A stretch of DNA of 64,000 nt from Cognatishimia activa. GTDB taxonomy: Bacteria; Pseudomonadota; Alphaproteobacteria; Rhodobacterales; Rhodobacteraceae. Below the pieces are notes generated by a model, which was not told the DNA's origin, did no database searches, and saw only the letters and a program-made list of their open reading frames with translations. The stretch lies in the NCBI RefSeq assembly GCF_001458335.1, contig NZ_CYTO01000004.1, positions 124,001-188,000 on the forward strand. The letters are read 5' to 3'. Positions 44,192-53,466 of the stretch are shown here, piece by piece. How positions within the stretch are numbered: position 1 is the first letter of the stretch; every line of letters begins with the position of its first letter. A program made the position numbers and the translations under genes.

Positions 44192-45538
44192 TTAATTCGA
44201 TTTCAATTGTTCAGAGAGGGCGTCAGCGGCGGCGAAAGCGGCCTGACGGGATTGCGCGGCGGCAATCCATCCCTCAAACGCAGCTTTGGCACCGTCCGGC
44301 AAGGCGTCCAACTCGACGAGTGTTTCGCCGACACGCCCGGCACGAAGCGCATCTTCCGCCCGGCTTAGAATTGCGTCGGCACTGTTGCCTTCCTGCGGCG
44401 TAACGGATCGCGCGCCGAGTTGCGCCTTGAAGAAGGACGTCAGCTTATTGCCTTCAATCTCACCGCCTTCGCTTTGGCGCGCAGCGGCCAGAGCAGCACG
44501 CGCTGCGGAAGGGAAGTCATCCTGAAGCGTTGCCAGAGAAACAACACCGGTATCCGCAAACGCCTCAAGATCACCAGGTGATCCACCGGTCGCCGCGGCA
44601 AGATCGGTCAACGCGACTCGGTAAGGTGTGCCTGCGTCCAGTGCGGATTGCACCCGAGACAGGGCAGCCCGGGCCAGTGCTTGCTGGGCTGTGAGCTGTG
44701 CATTCTCTTCCATCGAGGCCGCTTCGGCGCGTTGCGATGCAACGGCTGCTTTCAGTTCTTCCACTTCGCGCTCATAGGCTTCAATGGCTGCAGAGGGCAG
44801 GCTTTGGGTGATTGGCTTTTTCTCAATCACCGTGATGCGACCGTCCAATGTCGCCAAAGCGCCCGCTACATCGTCGATACGACCGTTGGCTTCGGTCATG
44901 GATTGGCCCAGGCCATCAATTCCCGAATTGGTAGTTGCAATGGCACCTTGCGAGGCTTCTGCCATCGAACGGATCTCGGCCTGCTGCGTCAAAAGCTGTT
45001 CAATCTGCTCAGATTGGGTTTGCACAAGGCTTTCCAATTGCATCAAAGCCTCGTCTTTGTCGCCAGACAGAGGACCAACATATTGCGAAAGACCAAATCC
45101 AAGGGCCGCGGCAACAACACCACCAAGAGCGACCGGAACGAATCCTGTTTTCTTAACCGGCGCTTGCGCTGCGGTCGGGGTTGGCTCTGTGGCTTCTAGT
45201 TTTTCAGCAGCGGGAGTATCTTCAGCGTCCGCTTTGGATTCTTCTTTGACTTCTTCCGTTTCAGCGCTGTCTTTAGTGACGGTCTCTTCAATCACTTCAG
45301 CTTCCGAGGTTTCGGAGCTTTCAACCGGCTCTTCTTCGCTGTCGACAACTTCTACAGTCTCTTCCGCGTCAGCAGAAACCTCTTCAATGATTTCAGCGTC
45401 GACCACATCTTCCGCAATCTTTGCTTCAACCGTTTTCTGGTCGGTCACGGCGCCCTGAGACTCCGGGGCGTTGCCCTCTGCTTTTGAGGTTTTGGATGTT
45501 TTAGCCTTAGCCACTGGTTCCCGCCCTTTCGAATCCAT
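44192..45538 (-). CDS. mitofilin-domain inner-membrane protein
   Basis: The 448-residue protein has a cytosolic acidic, low-complexity N-terminus (Glu/Val/Ala-rich, residues 20-110), one membrane helix at about 132-153, a coiled coil (QLESLVQTQSEQIEQLLTQQ and on, to about 290) and a helical C-terminal domain. This is the architecture of alphaproteobacterial Mic60/mitofilin relatives, which shape the inner membrane. A GTG at 45512-45514 with a GGGCGGG upstream is an alternative start. It sits between hemD and hemY, a conserved order in the group. Confidence 0.85.
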   Translation of the reverse strand: MDSKGREPVAKAKTSKTSKAEGNAPESQGAVTDQKTVEAKIAEDVVDAEIIEEVSADAEETVEVVDSEEEPVESSETSEAEVIEETVTKDSAETEEVKEESKADAEDTPAAEKLEATEPTPTAAQAPVKKTGFVPVALGGVVAAALGFGLSQYVGPLSGDKDEALMQLESLVQTQSEQIEQLLTQQAEIRSMAEASQGAIATTNSGIDGLGQSMTEANGRIDDVAGALATLDGRITVIEKKPITQSLPSAAIEAYEREVEELKAAVASQRAEAASMEENAQLTAQQALARAALSRVQSALDAGTPYRVALTDLAAATGGSPGDLEAFADTGVVSLATLQDDFPSAARAALAAARQSEGGEIEGNKLTSFFKAQLGARSVTPQEGNSADAILSRAEDALRAGRVGETLVELDALPDGAKAAFEGWIAAAQSRQAAFAAADALSEQLKSN

Positions 45539-45585
45539 TGGTTCTTAATAACAATCTATGCACCCCGCCCTACAGCTACAATGCG

Positions 45586-46293
45586 TCACGCTGACGAGAC
45601 GAGCGAAAGAACGCTCTTGCACATTGCTTCAGCAGTCGGCGCTTTGGCGACATGAATTTCGCCGAGTTCAATACCTTCAAGCTCCGCAGCGACCGCTTCA
45701 CTCATCGCAACCACGCAAAGCGGCGGTGTAAACGGGCCCTGTAAAGCAATCAAAGCTGCACTTCGCGGTGAGAACAAGGGGACAAGGAGCGGAGAATTCC
45801 CTGAAAGAACGCCCTTTGCTGCCTTGGTCAAATCCAAGGCGACTTGCTGATAGACAACGACATCTCGTGCAGGAATGCCTTGATCATTCAACCGATCGAC
45901 CAATGCACCGCGGCTGTGTTCGCCGCGAAGATGCACGATCTCTGTTTTCGGCGCGGCATCCGCAATGAGCTCAAAAAGCTGATCAACGTCCCCGTTGGCA
46001 GAGCGAGCGCGCCATCCCAAGCCATTTGCTTTCTCAGCAGTTTTATCGCCGACACACCAAGCAATTCTTGGTTGAGGCGTAACAAAATCCAGCGCGTTGC
46101 GGCTAGTAAAAGCAACCTGCGCATCACGTGAGAGAGCAACTTCCACGCCAGTCGATCGCACATCTATCAACGGAGAGATCACGATCTCCCCATCAAAACC
46201 ACCTGCTCGCAAAGCTTCCGCAAACTCCTTTGATTGCGCCTCAGGACGCGTCAATAGAATGGTCGGTTTGGGCTTTGGCATGAGCAGACCCAT
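45586..46293 (-). CDS. hemD: uroporphyrinogen-III synthase
   Basis: The 235-residue protein closes hydroxymethylbilane into uroporphyrinogen III, the branch point to heme, siroheme and cobalamin. Visible family blocks are [54 protein letters not shown] and [13 protein letters not shown]. Sequence conservation is low as usual for HemD, but the heme-operon context fits. ATG 46281 is an alternative start. It is divergent from tsaD. Confidence 0.85.
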   Translation of the reverse strand: MGLLMPKPKPTILLTRPEAQSKEFAEALRAGGFDGEIVISPLIDVRSTGVEVALSRDAQVAFTSRNALDFVTPQPRIAWCVGDKTAEKANGLGWRARSANGDVDQLFELIADAAPKTEIVHLRGEHSRGALVDRLNDQGIPARDVVVYQQVALDLTKAAKGVLSGNSPLLVPLFSPRSAALIALQGPFTPPLCVVAMSEAVAAELEGIELGEIHVAKAPTAEAMCKSVLSLVSSA

Positions 46294-46349
46294 TGTTTAC
46301 AGCGCCTTACGGTGTTACCTGCCGGGGGGAAGGCGTGCAATGGTTGGCG

Positions 46350-47462
46350 ATGGATAACGTGCCGGAACAGGACAATATCACAATTCTTGGTTTGGAAAGC
46401 AGCTGTGACGATACAGCAGCAGCCGTTCTGCGCCAAACTGGCGATGGACCGGCTGAAATTTTGGCGTCGATTGTCAAAGGCCAAAATGATCTGCACGCGG
46501 CATTCGGTGGCGTTGTCCCTGAAATCGCCGCCCGCGCCCATGCAGAAAAGCTGGATATTTGCGTCGAGGACGCTCTGAAGGAAAGCGGTATCGCGCTTTC
46601 CGACATTGATGCCATCGCCGTTACGGCAGGGCCCGGTCTCATTGGCGGGGTTATGTCTGGGGTGATGTGCGCCAAGGGACTCGCTGCTGGGCTTGGCGTA
46701 CCTCTTATCGGAGTGAACCACCTCGCCGGACATGCTCTGACGACTCGTCTCACCGATCAAGTTGCTTACCCATATCTGATGCTGTTGGTCAGTGGCGGCC
46801 ATTGCCAATTCCTGATTGTGCGCGGATCTGATGACTTCACGCGCCTGGGCGGCACGATTGACGACGCCCCTGGCGAGGCGTTCGACAAAACCGCCAGGCT
46901 TTTGGGTTTGCCACAACCCGGCGGTCCCTCCGTTGAAAAGGCTGCCAAATCCGGCGACCCCAAACGCTTTACATTCCCACGTCCGCTTATGGACCGGCCG
47001 GGGTGCGACCTTAGTTTCTCAGGGCTAAAGACCGCACTTCTTCGAGCGCGAGACGCACTGGTCAGCGAACAAGGTGGCCTGAGCGAGCAGGACCGCAATG
47101 ATCTTTGCGCCTCATTCCAAGCCGCGGTCGTCGATGTGCTTGGCAAAAAAACCGCGCGCGCCATAGTCTCGTACCTTGAGGAGGCCCCCGCGGTTCCCTT
47201 GCTCGCGGTCGCTGGCGGCGTGGCCGCAAATTCTGCCATTCGGGCCAATTTAGAGTCTGTTTGCGCCTCAAACGGTCTCGCCTTCACTGCGCCACCTCTA
47301 TCGCTTTGCACCGACAATGCGGCCATGATCGCATACGCAGGAATTGAGCGTTACAAAGCGGGTCAACGGGATGATATGCGCCTTGCCGCAAGGCCACGCT
47401 GGCCACTGGACAAGACTGCGCCTGCCCTACTCGGAAGCGGCAAAAAGGGAGCCAAAGCATGA
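46350..47462 (+). CDS. tsaD: tRNA N6-adenosine threonylcarbamoyltransferase
   Basis: The 370-residue enzyme installs the threonylcarbamoyl group at A37 of ANN-decoding tRNAs, with TsaB and TsaE. It opens with [16 protein letters not shown] and has the metal-binding histidine pair in [10 protein letters not shown], the SGGHCQ and GPGL motifs, and the FSGLKTALL and [11 protein letters not shown] segments. The start is uncertain: ATG 46350 was chosen; a TTG at 46344 and a GTG at 46335 lie nearer the GGGGGGAAGG at 46324-46333. Its stop overlaps gpsA by 4 bp (ATGA). TsaE is also in this window, at 58.5 kb. Confidence 0.93.
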   Translation: MDNVPEQDNITILGLESSCDDTAAAVLRQTGDGPAEILASIVKGQNDLHAAFGGVVPEIAARAHAEKLDICVEDALKESGIALSDIDAIAVTAGPGLIGGVMSGVMCAKGLAAGLGVPLIGVNHLAGHALTTRLTDQVAYPYLMLLVSGGHCQFLIVRGSDDFTRLGGTIDDAPGEAFDKTARLLGLPQPGGPSVEKAAKSGDPKRFTFPRPLMDRPGCDLSFSGLKTALLRARDALVSEQGGLSEQDRNDLCASFQAAVVDVLGKKTARAIVSYLEEAPAVPLLAVAGGVAANSAIRANLESVCASNGLAFTAPPLSLCTDNAAMIAYAGIERYKAGQRDDMRLAARPRWPLDKTAPALLGSGKKGAKA

Positions 47463-48418
47463 GCGTCAGCGTTTTAGGCGCCGGAGCATTCGGCACGTCG
47501 CTTGCGATCTCCCTAGGCCTCGGCGGCGTTCCAGTGACTTTGTGGTCACGCGATCCGTCGCAGGCAAAAGCCATGCAAGAAAGCCGCGAAAACGCGCTTC
47601 GATTGCCCAGCGCGAAGCTCCCAGATGCGGTTAAAGTCACTTCTGATTTGAATGAACTGCAGGGCGACGTTGTCCTCTTAGCGGTGCCAATGCAAAAACT
47701 GCGCGCCGCCTTGGAAGCCGCCCCGATGCTTGACGGCAAAACCCTTGTGGCCTGTTGCAAGGGGATCGAACTCACCTCCGGGCAAGGCCCGATCGAGATC
47801 ATCCAGTCCGTTGCAGCAAACGCAACGCCAGCGATCCTGACCGGCCCAAGTTTTGCAGCGGACATCGCGAAAGGCCTGCCCACGGCATTGACCTTGGCCT
47901 GCGAAGATGAACACGCGCTTCAGTCGCTGCAAGCCCTGCTCATGACCCCAAACCTGCGCATTTATCGCAGCACAGACACGGTTGGCGCTTCCATCGGCGG
48001 AGCTTTGAAGAACGTCATGGCCATCGCTTGTGGTGCAGCCATGGGTGCAGGACTTGGCGAAAGTGCACGCGCTTCGCTCATCACACGCGGCTTTGCCGAA
48101 ATGAACCGCATGGCCACGGCAATGGGTGCACAGGCTGACACATTGGCGGGTCTCTCTGGTTTTGGGGGCCTAATCTTGACCTGCACTTCAGAGCAGTCTC
48201 GAAACTATAGCTACGGCCTTTCTCTTTGACGCGCTGAGACTTTTTACGCAAACATCACGGTAGAAGGCGCAGCCACAGCGCGCGCTACTTTGGCCCGGGC
48301 TGAAGCTCTTAAAATCGATATGCCCATCACCCAGGCGGTGGTGGCTTTGCTTGACCAGAAACTCAACGTGCGCGAGGCTATGTCGCAATTGCTCGCGCGA
48401 CCACCAAAAAAGGAATAA
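47459..48418 (+). pseudogene. gpsA: glycerol-3-phosphate dehydrogenase interrupted by an in-frame TGA
   Basis: The gene encodes the NAD(P)-dependent enzyme that makes sn-glycerol-3-phosphate for phospholipids. The 5' part starts [16 protein letters not shown] (dinucleotide fold) and has [17 protein letters not shown] and the catalytic-region [13 protein letters not shown]. Residue 257, normally glycine in the LG-R/Q motif, is TGA (48227-48229). The same frame then continues RAETFYANITVEGAATARA to a TAA at 48416-48418, giving 319 residues in full. One base change would explain it. The stop is followed by C, a context known to favour readthrough. Without readthrough the 256-residue product lacks much of the C-terminal domain. 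Confidence 0.85.
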
Positions 48419-48420
48419 CC

Positions 48421-48693
48421 ATGCGTTTCGCCCTGATTGCAAAAGACAAACCCAATGCGCTGGACGTACGACTGGCCAACCGCGACGCCCATGTGGCCTA
48501 TCTAAAGTCCAGCGACGCAGTAGAAATGGCAGGCCCTTTTCTAGACGCCGATGGCAATATGTGCGGCTCACTGATTGTGTTGGAATTTGAAGATATTGCA
48601 GAGGCACAGGCTTGGGCCGCAAACGACCCATATAAAAAGGCCGACCTATTCCAATCCGTCGAAATTACCGCATGGAACAAGGTGATCGGCTGA
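48421..48693 (+). CDS. YciI-like protein
   Basis: The 90-residue protein has the dimeric ferredoxin-like fold of the YciI family: a leading strand MRFALIAKDKP, a conserved histidine and aspartate region near RDAHVAYLKSSDAV, GPFLDADGNMCGSL and the end WNKVIG. The exact function is unknown; relatives bind small molecules. The ATG comes two bases after the TAA that ends gpsA, so the two are coupled. It ends with TGATG overlapping the next gene. Confidence 0.85.
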   Translation: MRFALIAKDKPNALDVRLANRDAHVAYLKSSDAVEMAGPFLDADGNMCGSLIVLEFEDIAEAQAWAANDPYKKADLFQSVEITAWNKVIG

Positions 48694-49112
48694 TGCGCTA
48701 CTGGCTGTTCAAATCCGAGCCCAATACCTGGAGCTGGCAAAACCAGATCGATAAAGGCGATGCGGGCGAAGAATGGGACGGCGTGCGTAACTACCAAGCG
48801 CGCAATTTCATGCGCGACATGAAAATCGGCGACCGCGGTTTCTTTTATCATTCCCTGAAAGAGAAATCCGTGGTCGGCATCGTGGAAGTCATCGCCGAAG
48901 CCCACCCAGATTCCACCACCGACGACCAAAGGTGGGAATGCGTGGATATCAAGGCGGTTGAGACGGTTCCAACTCCGGTCAGTCTTGATCAGATCAAAGC
49001 GGATGAGCGCCTTGCCGATATGGTTCTGGTAAAGAACTCTCGTTTATCGGTGCAACCCGTCACCGATGCCGAGTGGCAAGTGATCTGTGCGCTAGGTGGT
49101 CTAAAAAGCTAG
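48693..49112 (+). CDS. EVE domain-containing protein
   Basis: The 139-residue protein is a single EVE (PUA-like) domain: MRYWLFKSEPNTWSW, WDGVRNYQARNFMR, VGIVEVIAEAHPD and MVLVKNSRLSVQPV. Such domains bind modified bases in DNA or RNA, though the bacterial housekeeping member (YPO-type) has no settled role. ATG 48693 overlaps the YciI stop (TGATG), which is preferred over a start 7 codons earlier. It is last in the tsaD-gpsA-yciI group. Confidence 0.93.
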   Translation: MRYWLFKSEPNTWSWQNQIDKGDAGEEWDGVRNYQARNFMRDMKIGDRGFFYHSLKEKSVVGIVEVIAEAHPDSTTDDQRWECVDIKAVETVPTPVSLDQIKADERLADMVLVKNSRLSVQPVTDAEWQVICALGGLKS

Positions 49113-49172
49113 CCAGACAACCCATCCCATGCGCATACTCAGTCCCGGAACGTAGGTGACATGGAGTGTGAC

Positions 49173-49568
49173 ATGGGAATTCTCAACGTTTTAGCTGCCG
49201 CAGTGGCGGCTTATATTTTTGGTGCAATCTGGTACATGACGCTGGCCAAACCTTGGATGTCTGCTTCGGGTGTGGAAGTCGGAGAGGACGGACGCCCCGC
49301 GAATTCAACAGACAAAGTGCCTTATATTGTGTCTATCGTCTGTCTCGTGATTGTCGCGGGAATGATGCGGCACGTCTTCAATTTGTCGGATATCGATACC
49401 GTCGGCAAAGGGCTGGTGTCGGGGCTTGGGATTGGTCTGTTCCTCGCAACCCCTTGGATCGCGACGAACTACACCTTTGCCGGTCGTTCAAAGCAGCTGA
49501 TCCTAATCGACGGCGGATACGCAACGATCGGGTGCACGGTCATCGGGACAGTACTGACGCTTTTCTAG
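49173..49568 (+). CDS. DUF1761 membrane protein
   Basis: The 131-residue protein has four hydrophobic segments (about residues 4-24, 49-69, 83-103 and 110-130), matching the DUF1761 family, with GAIWYMTLAKPWM after the first. Function unknown. ATG 49173 has GGAGTG 6-9 bases upstream, which is preferred over ATG 49161. A bidirectional terminator follows. Confidence 0.8.
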   Translation: MGILNVLAAAVAAYIFGAIWYMTLAKPWMSASGVEVGEDGRPANSTDKVPYIVSIVCLVIVAGMMRHVFNLSDIDTVGKGLVSGLGIGLFLATPWIATNYTFAGRSKQLILIDGGYATIGCTVIGTVLTLF

Positions 49569-49593
49569 GGTCCGCGGACAATCTCCACAAAAA

Positions 49594-49620
49594 AACACCC
49601 GGCGCAATCACCGGGTGTTT
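49594..49620. terminator. bidirectional intrinsic terminator
   Basis: AACACCCGG pairs with CCGGGTGTT around an 8-base loop. An A-run stands on the left and TTTTCTTTT on the right, so it serves both the DUF1761 gene (plus) and the DUF2853 gene (minus), which converge here. Confidence 0.88.
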
Positions 49621-49644
49621 TTCTTTTGTCAGTCGGTTTCGAAA

Positions 49645-49986
49645 TTAGCCGTAAATGGACTCTTTTCCGAAATGCTTCACCAGCATGTAGTAGACCACTG
49701 CGCGATATTTATTGCGCTCTGAGCGGCCATAAGTTTCGATCACTGAATTGATCGCTTCCATCAGCGCTGGGCTATCAGACAGAGCGAGCTTCTTGATCAG
49801 GAAATTGTTTTTTACGGTTTCCAATTCGGATTCTTGGGTTGCCGCAACGGTCGAGGCATCCGCATTATAAATCGCAGGACCACATCCAATGGTCACTTTT
49901 GTCAGCAGGTCCATATCCGGCTCCATGCCGCATTTATTGCGCAGGTCGTCGGCATATTGTGCGATCAGATCGTCACGTTTTCCCAT
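49645..49986 (-). CDS. DUF2853 family protein
   Basis: The 113-residue protein starts MGKRDDLIAQYADDLRNKCGM and is mostly helical, with DLLTKVTIGCGPAIYNADAS and KYRAVVYYMLVKHF near the end, the pattern of DUF2853. It is cytosolic and of unknown function. GGGAGAG precedes ATG 49986; an ORF extension of 22 codons upstream is rejected. It is divergent from the Kbp gene. Confidence 0.88.
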   Translation of the reverse strand: MGKRDDLIAQYADDLRNKCGMEPDMDLLTKVTIGCGPAIYNADASTVAATQESELETVKNNFLIKKLALSDSPALMEAINSVIETYGRSERNKYRAVVYYMLVKHFGKESIYG

Positions 49987-50063
49987 AATCACTCTCCCAG
50001 TTAAAAAACAGATTGTCAGCTTCGAGCGGAACGTTACGGCTAAATGTGCCAATCACAAAGGAA

Positions 50064-50151
50064 AAGTTTCCAAGGTTTTTCCCCGTAGAACCAGAGCAGG
50101 CGGCGGAACAACACCGATCACCCTACTGGGAGTTTCCAAAGAGGTTTCCCC
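50064..50151 (+). repeat. two similar upstream repeats before the Kbp gene
   Basis: AGTTTCCAAGGTTTTTCCCC (about 50065-50084) and AGTTTCCAAAGAGGTTTCCC (50131-50150) are near copies 66 bp apart. The first also contains the inverted pair GGAAA/TTTCC. Both lie between the DUF2853 start and the Kbp ATG. They could be regulator sites; no known consensus is recognised. Confidence 0.4.
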
Positions 50152-50207
50152 TAACTGTGATATCCGCAGACGCTAGAAAGGTCTCAGACACAAATTGGGA
50201 GAATACC

Positions 50208-50612
50208 ATGGGACTGTTTGATTTTTTCCGCGGCGGTAAAAAAGTATCAGCTGCGGCACCAACGGCAACGGATCTGAAGAAAGAAGTCGCGGACCTTGGA
50301 TTAGCGGCCGACAATGTTGAGATCGAAGTAGACGGCGACATAGTGAAAGTCAGCGGCAATGTGGATCAGGAGACCAAGGAAAAGGTGATCTTGGCCGTCG
50401 GCAATGTCGAAGGGATCTCTAAAGTCGAAGACAATCTTGGCGGCGCAGATCCTAAATTCCACACGGTAGAAAAGGGCGATAGCCTTTGGAAAGTGGCCGA
50501 AAAGGCGCTGGGTAACGGCGCGCGCTACACCGAGATCTTTGAGGCCAACAAGCCAATGCTAACCGACCCTGACAAGATCTACCCGGGCCAAGTGCTGCGC
50601 ATTCCTGGCTAA
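50208..50612 (+). CDS. Kbp/YgaU-like BON and LysM protein
   Basis: The 134-residue protein has an N-terminal MGLFDFFRGGKK, a BON domain (DNVEIEVDGDIVKVSGNV to about residue 75) and a LysM domain (FHTVEKGDSLWKVAEKALG; IFEANKPMLTDPDKIYPG). It closely follows E. coli Kbp (YgaU), a cytosolic potassium-binding protein made under osmotic stress. No signal peptide is seen. GGGAGAA precedes the ATG. A pair of 20-bp repeats lies upstream, which may regulate it. Confidence 0.9.
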   Translation: MGLFDFFRGGKKVSAAAPTATDLKKEVADLGLAADNVEIEVDGDIVKVSGNVDQETKEKVILAVGNVEGISKVEDNLGGADPKFHTVEKGDSLWKVAEKALGNGARYTEIFEANKPMLTDPDKIYPGQVLRIPG

Positions 50613-50643
50613 TCCACGATTTAGTTTTGGTAGTAACGAGTAA

Positions 50644-50670
50644 AAAACCCGCGCTCTGTGGCGCGGGTTT
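50644..50670. terminator. bidirectional intrinsic terminator
   Basis: AACCCGCGC pairs with GCGCGGGTT around a six-base loop TCTGTG, with AAAA left and TTTTCTTTTTT right. It separates the convergent kbp-like gene and ahcY and can serve both. Confidence 0.88.
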
Positions 50671-50685
50671 TCTTTTTTGATTTGC

Positions 50686-52074
50686 TTAGTAGCGGTAGTG
50701 CTCTGGCTTAAACGGCCCTTCGGGGGTCACACCAATGTAATCCGCCTGCTCTTTATCGAGCGTTGTCAGTTTGACGCCAATCCGATCCAGATGCAGGCGT
50801 GCAACCTTCTCATCCAGATGTTTAGGCAGGATGTACACATCGTTGTTATAGGTCTCACCGCGGGTCCACAGCTCAATCTGCGCCAGAACTTGGTTGGTGA
50901 AAGAGGCTGACATCACGAAAGATGGATGGCCGGTCGCGTTGCCGAGGTTTAGCAAACGACCTTCGGACAGCAGAATGATACGGCTGCCCGATGGCATCTC
51001 GATCATATCCACTTGTTCTTTGATGTTGGTCCACTTGTGGTTCTTCAGCGCCGCCACTTGGATCTCATTGTCGAAGTGGCCAATGTTGCCCACAATCGCC
51101 ATGTCCTTCATCTCGCGCATATGCTCGATGCGGATCACGTCTTTGTTGCCAGTGGTGGTGATAAAGACGTCAGCAGACGCCACCTCATCTTCCAGCAATG
51201 TAACCTCAAAGCCGTCCATTGCCGCCTGAAGCGCGCAGATTGGATCAACTTCGGTGACTTTCACACGGGCACCCGCACCGCGCAGGGATGCCGCAGAGCC
51301 TTTGCCAACGTCACCGTAACCACAAACAACAGCCACTTTGCCAGCCAGCATCGTATCCGTCGCACGACGGATGCCGTCAACGAGGGACTCTTTGCAGCCG
51401 TATTTGTTGTCGAATTTTGACTTGGTCACAGAATCGTTCACGTTGATCGCTGGGAACGGCAGGTGGCCATCTTTCACCAGTTGATACAGACGGTTCACAC
51501 CTGTTGTGGTTTCCTCAGACACGCCTTTGATTTGATCACGCATCTTGGTGAACCAGCCCGGCGACGCTGCCATACGTTTCGCGATTTGCGCTTTGATCAC
51601 TTCTTCTTCTTCGGAAGATGGGACAGGGATAATATCTTCACCCGCTTCCGCCCGCGCACCCAGCAGGATGTAAAGCGTCGCGTCACCGCCATCGTCTAGG
51701 ATCAGGTTCGGACCGTCTGCAAACAAGAACGACTTGTCCAGATAATCCCAATGCTCTTCCAGCGTCTGACCCTTGATCGCAAACACCGGAATGTCCGCCG
51801 CCGCAATCGCCGCTGCCGCGTGGTCTTGAGTGGAAAAAATGTTGCAAGACGCCCAACGCACATCTGCGCCCAGCGCCACTAGCGTTTCAATTAGAACGGC
51901 GGTTTGAATGGTCATATGGAGCGAGCCAACAATTCGCGATCCCGCCAATGGTTTGCTCTCGCCGTACTCTGCACGAAGAGCCATCAGGCCCGGCATTTCG
52001 GTTTCCGCAATATCCAGTTCTTTCCGGCCAAACTCCGCCAGAGAAATGTCTTTTACAATGTAGTCATTCGGCAT
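50686..52074 (-). CDS. ahcY: adenosylhomocysteinase
   Basis: The 462-residue cytosolic, NAD-dependent enzyme splits S-adenosylhomocysteine into adenosine and homocysteine in the methyl cycle. Family blocks: [59 protein letters not shown] (active-site lysine/aspartate/asparagine region), [14 protein letters not shown] (NAD fold) and the C-terminal PFKPEHYRY. The length is as usual for the alphaproteobacterial form. GGAG lies 10 bases before the ATG. Confidence 0.97.
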   Translation of the reverse strand: MPNDYIVKDISLAEFGRKELDIAETEMPGLMALRAEYGESKPLAGSRIVGSLHMTIQTAVLIETLVALGADVRWASCNIFSTQDHAAAAIAAADIPVFAIKGQTLEEHWDYLDKSFLFADGPNLILDDGGDATLYILLGARAEAGEDIIPVPSSEEEEVIKAQIAKRMAASPGWFTKMRDQIKGVSEETTTGVNRLYQLVKDGHLPFPAINVNDSVTKSKFDNKYGCKESLVDGIRRATDTMLAGKVAVVCGYGDVGKGSAASLRGAGARVKVTEVDPICALQAAMDGFEVTLLEDEVASADVFITTTGNKDVIRIEHMREMKDMAIVGNIGHFDNEIQVAALKNHKWTNIKEQVDMIEMPSGSRIILLSEGRLLNLGNATGHPSFVMSASFTNQVLAQIELWTRGETYNNDVYILPKHLDEKVARLHLDRIGVKLTTLDKEQADYIGVTPEGPFKPEHYRY

Positions 52075-52099
52075 CTCGCCGTGCTCCTTACCATAGGAA

Positions 52100-52151
52100 T
52101 TTGAGGGTCAGATAGCACTGAGACCCCCATCCGACAATGGCTTGCGATGGG
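52100..52151 (-). promoter_or_regulatory. possible folded leader of ahcY
   Basis: On the minus strand, CCCATC pairs with GATGGG around a 14-base loop, and just after it GGGTC pairs with GACCC. The two stems share bases near GATGGGGGTC and may compete. They lie 30-70 bases upstream of the ahcY start. The sequence does not match the SAH or SAM riboswitch classes as I know them, so only a candidate leader is claimed. Confidence 0.25.
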
Positions 52152-52167
52152 CGAAATGGTCTTATGT

Positions 52168-52482
52168 TCAGCTTTTCACGCCATCCGGAACAATTGGCAC
52201 GTCGCGCTTAAAGAAGTCAGTCCCGGTCGCCACCACACATGAGATACCCTGAGGATTGGTCAGGATCACTGTGAATGTACCGGTTTTTTCAGACGCCCAG
52301 ACCTCGACCATGGTCTGTACGTTTTTGCTACCCTGCAGTCCGCCCGCAGTCAGCGATTCAGAATATTTGGTTTGCAGTCGATCAACGACCTTGTCGCGCA
52401 AAGCGCAATTGTTGGCGTGGGCTGGAGGCGCTGTCGCCACCATGCCGAACAAGAGTCCGGCTGCTAAGACACGTTTGAACAT
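52168..52482 (-). CDS. small secreted protein of unknown function
   Basis: The 104-residue protein has a signal peptide (MFKRVLAAGLLFGMVATAPPAHA) and a short mature domain starting NNCALRDKVVDRLQTKY with two cysteines (NNCAL and ISCVV) that could form a disulfide. The C-terminal part (TFTVILTNPQGISCVVATGTD) is beta-rich. AGGAG lies 9 bases before the ATG. No family is recognised. Confidence 0.75.
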   Translation of the reverse strand: MFKRVLAAGLLFGMVATAPPAHANNCALRDKVVDRLQTKYSESLTAGGLQGSKNVQTMVEVWASEKTGTFTVILTNPQGISCVVATGTDFFKRDVPIVPDGVKS

Positions 52483-52878
52483 CTCATTGGCTCCTTCTCA
52501 TCGTTCAAAGTTCTGCTTCTGAGAGGGAGGCACGCGGGAGGACTGACCGTGCCCCCCTTTCGGTTCCAATATCGAGTGTATTCAGCGCGAATTCAAAACA
52601 CCTGTGATCACGGTTTTGATGCTTTTCGCGATCTCGATATGACACCAGAATTGTTTTCTTTTTGATCAAAAGCAAGGCACATCGTTGATTTTATGAAGGT
52701 TTTATGACAAATTGAGTCTTATAAACCACAGATCCCCCTCTGTGAGCATAAAATCGAGCACGGCATTTCTCTCGTTTCTTCGGGCCAAGAATTTTGTGTG
52801 TTTCGCGCCAGACACCGTTGTATCCGAGCTTGATGTGATCGAAACTCCCGCAAAACTGAATCATAAAGGCAGAGGCTT
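52483..52878. other. 396-bp region without a gene
   Basis: This stretch lies between the minus-strand small secreted protein and the plus-strand HD protein and should hold both promoters. It is more AT-rich than its neighbours from 52580 to 52740. A 12-bp palindrome TTTTGATCAAAA stands at 52660-52671. One open frame crosses it from 52712 but has no coding character. I see no RNA gene or insertion sequence. Confidence 0.5.
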
Positions 52879-53466
52879 ATGGCGCGCGCGTGGCAACGCA
52901 TGTTGTCTGGACGGCGGTTGGATTTATTGGATCCAACGCCAATGGACATTGAAATCGAAGATATCGCGCACGGGCTCGCGTTTGTGGCGCGCTGGAATGG
53001 TCAGACCCAGGGGGATTTTCCATATTCTGTGGCAGAACACTCCATTCTGGTCGAAGCGCTGTTTTCCAGAATGTACCCAAAAGCGCCGGTGAAATGGCGG
53101 CTAGCCGCCCTCCTGCATGACGCGCCTGAATATGTGATTGGGGATATGATTTCACCGGTAAAGGCTGCGGTTGGCCCTGACTATGGCGAGTTGGACGACC
53201 GGCTTATGGCAGCGATCCACATCCGCTTCGGCTTGCCAGCCGCACTGCCCAAAACCATCAAGTCCCAAATCAAGCGCGCAGACAAGGTCAGCGCCTATAT
53301 GGAAGCCACACAAATTGCCGGGTTCTCTGAAAGCGAAGCGGCAAAGTTCTTTGGCAAACCGAAACCGGAACTCATGGACGGTTTAGAAATTTCCCTTCGC
53401 GCCCCTGTCGAAGTACGAAATGATTTTACCGCGCGCCACAACGCGCTCCTGAAAGAGCTTTCATGA
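52879..53466 (+). CDS. HD-domain hydrolase, YfbR-like
   Basis: The 195-residue protein has the HD-fold metal ligands: VAEHSILVEALF, LLHDAPEYVIGDM and the later DLDDR-like ELDDRLMAAI. This is the YfbR/5'-nucleotidase-like group that dephosphorylates nucleotides, but the substrate is not certain. AGAGG precedes the ATG. Its TGA overlaps the next start (ATGA at 53463), so it is coupled to the acetyltransferase. Confidence 0.82.
   Translation: MARAWQRMLSGRRLDLLDPTPMDIEIEDIAHGLAFVARWNGQTQGDFPYSVAEHSILVEALFSRMYPKAPVKWRLAALLHDAPEYVIGDMISPVKAAVGPDYGELDDRLMAAIHIRFGLPAALPKTIKSQIKRADKVSAYMEATQIAGFSESEAAKFFGKPKPELMDGLEISLRAPVEVRNDFTARHNALLKELS

Noticed and set aside
48230-48418. Separate small gene after gpsA
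   Set aside because: It is in the same frame as gpsA, matches the gpsA C-terminus and has no start codon of its own.
52075-52150. SAH or SAM riboswitch before ahcY
   Set aside because: Stems are present but the conserved core bases of these riboswitches cannot be recognised; kept only as a weak leader candidate.
52712-53092. 126-codon open frame overlapping the HD gene start
   Set aside because: It overlaps the well-supported HD gene in another frame and shows no conserved features.
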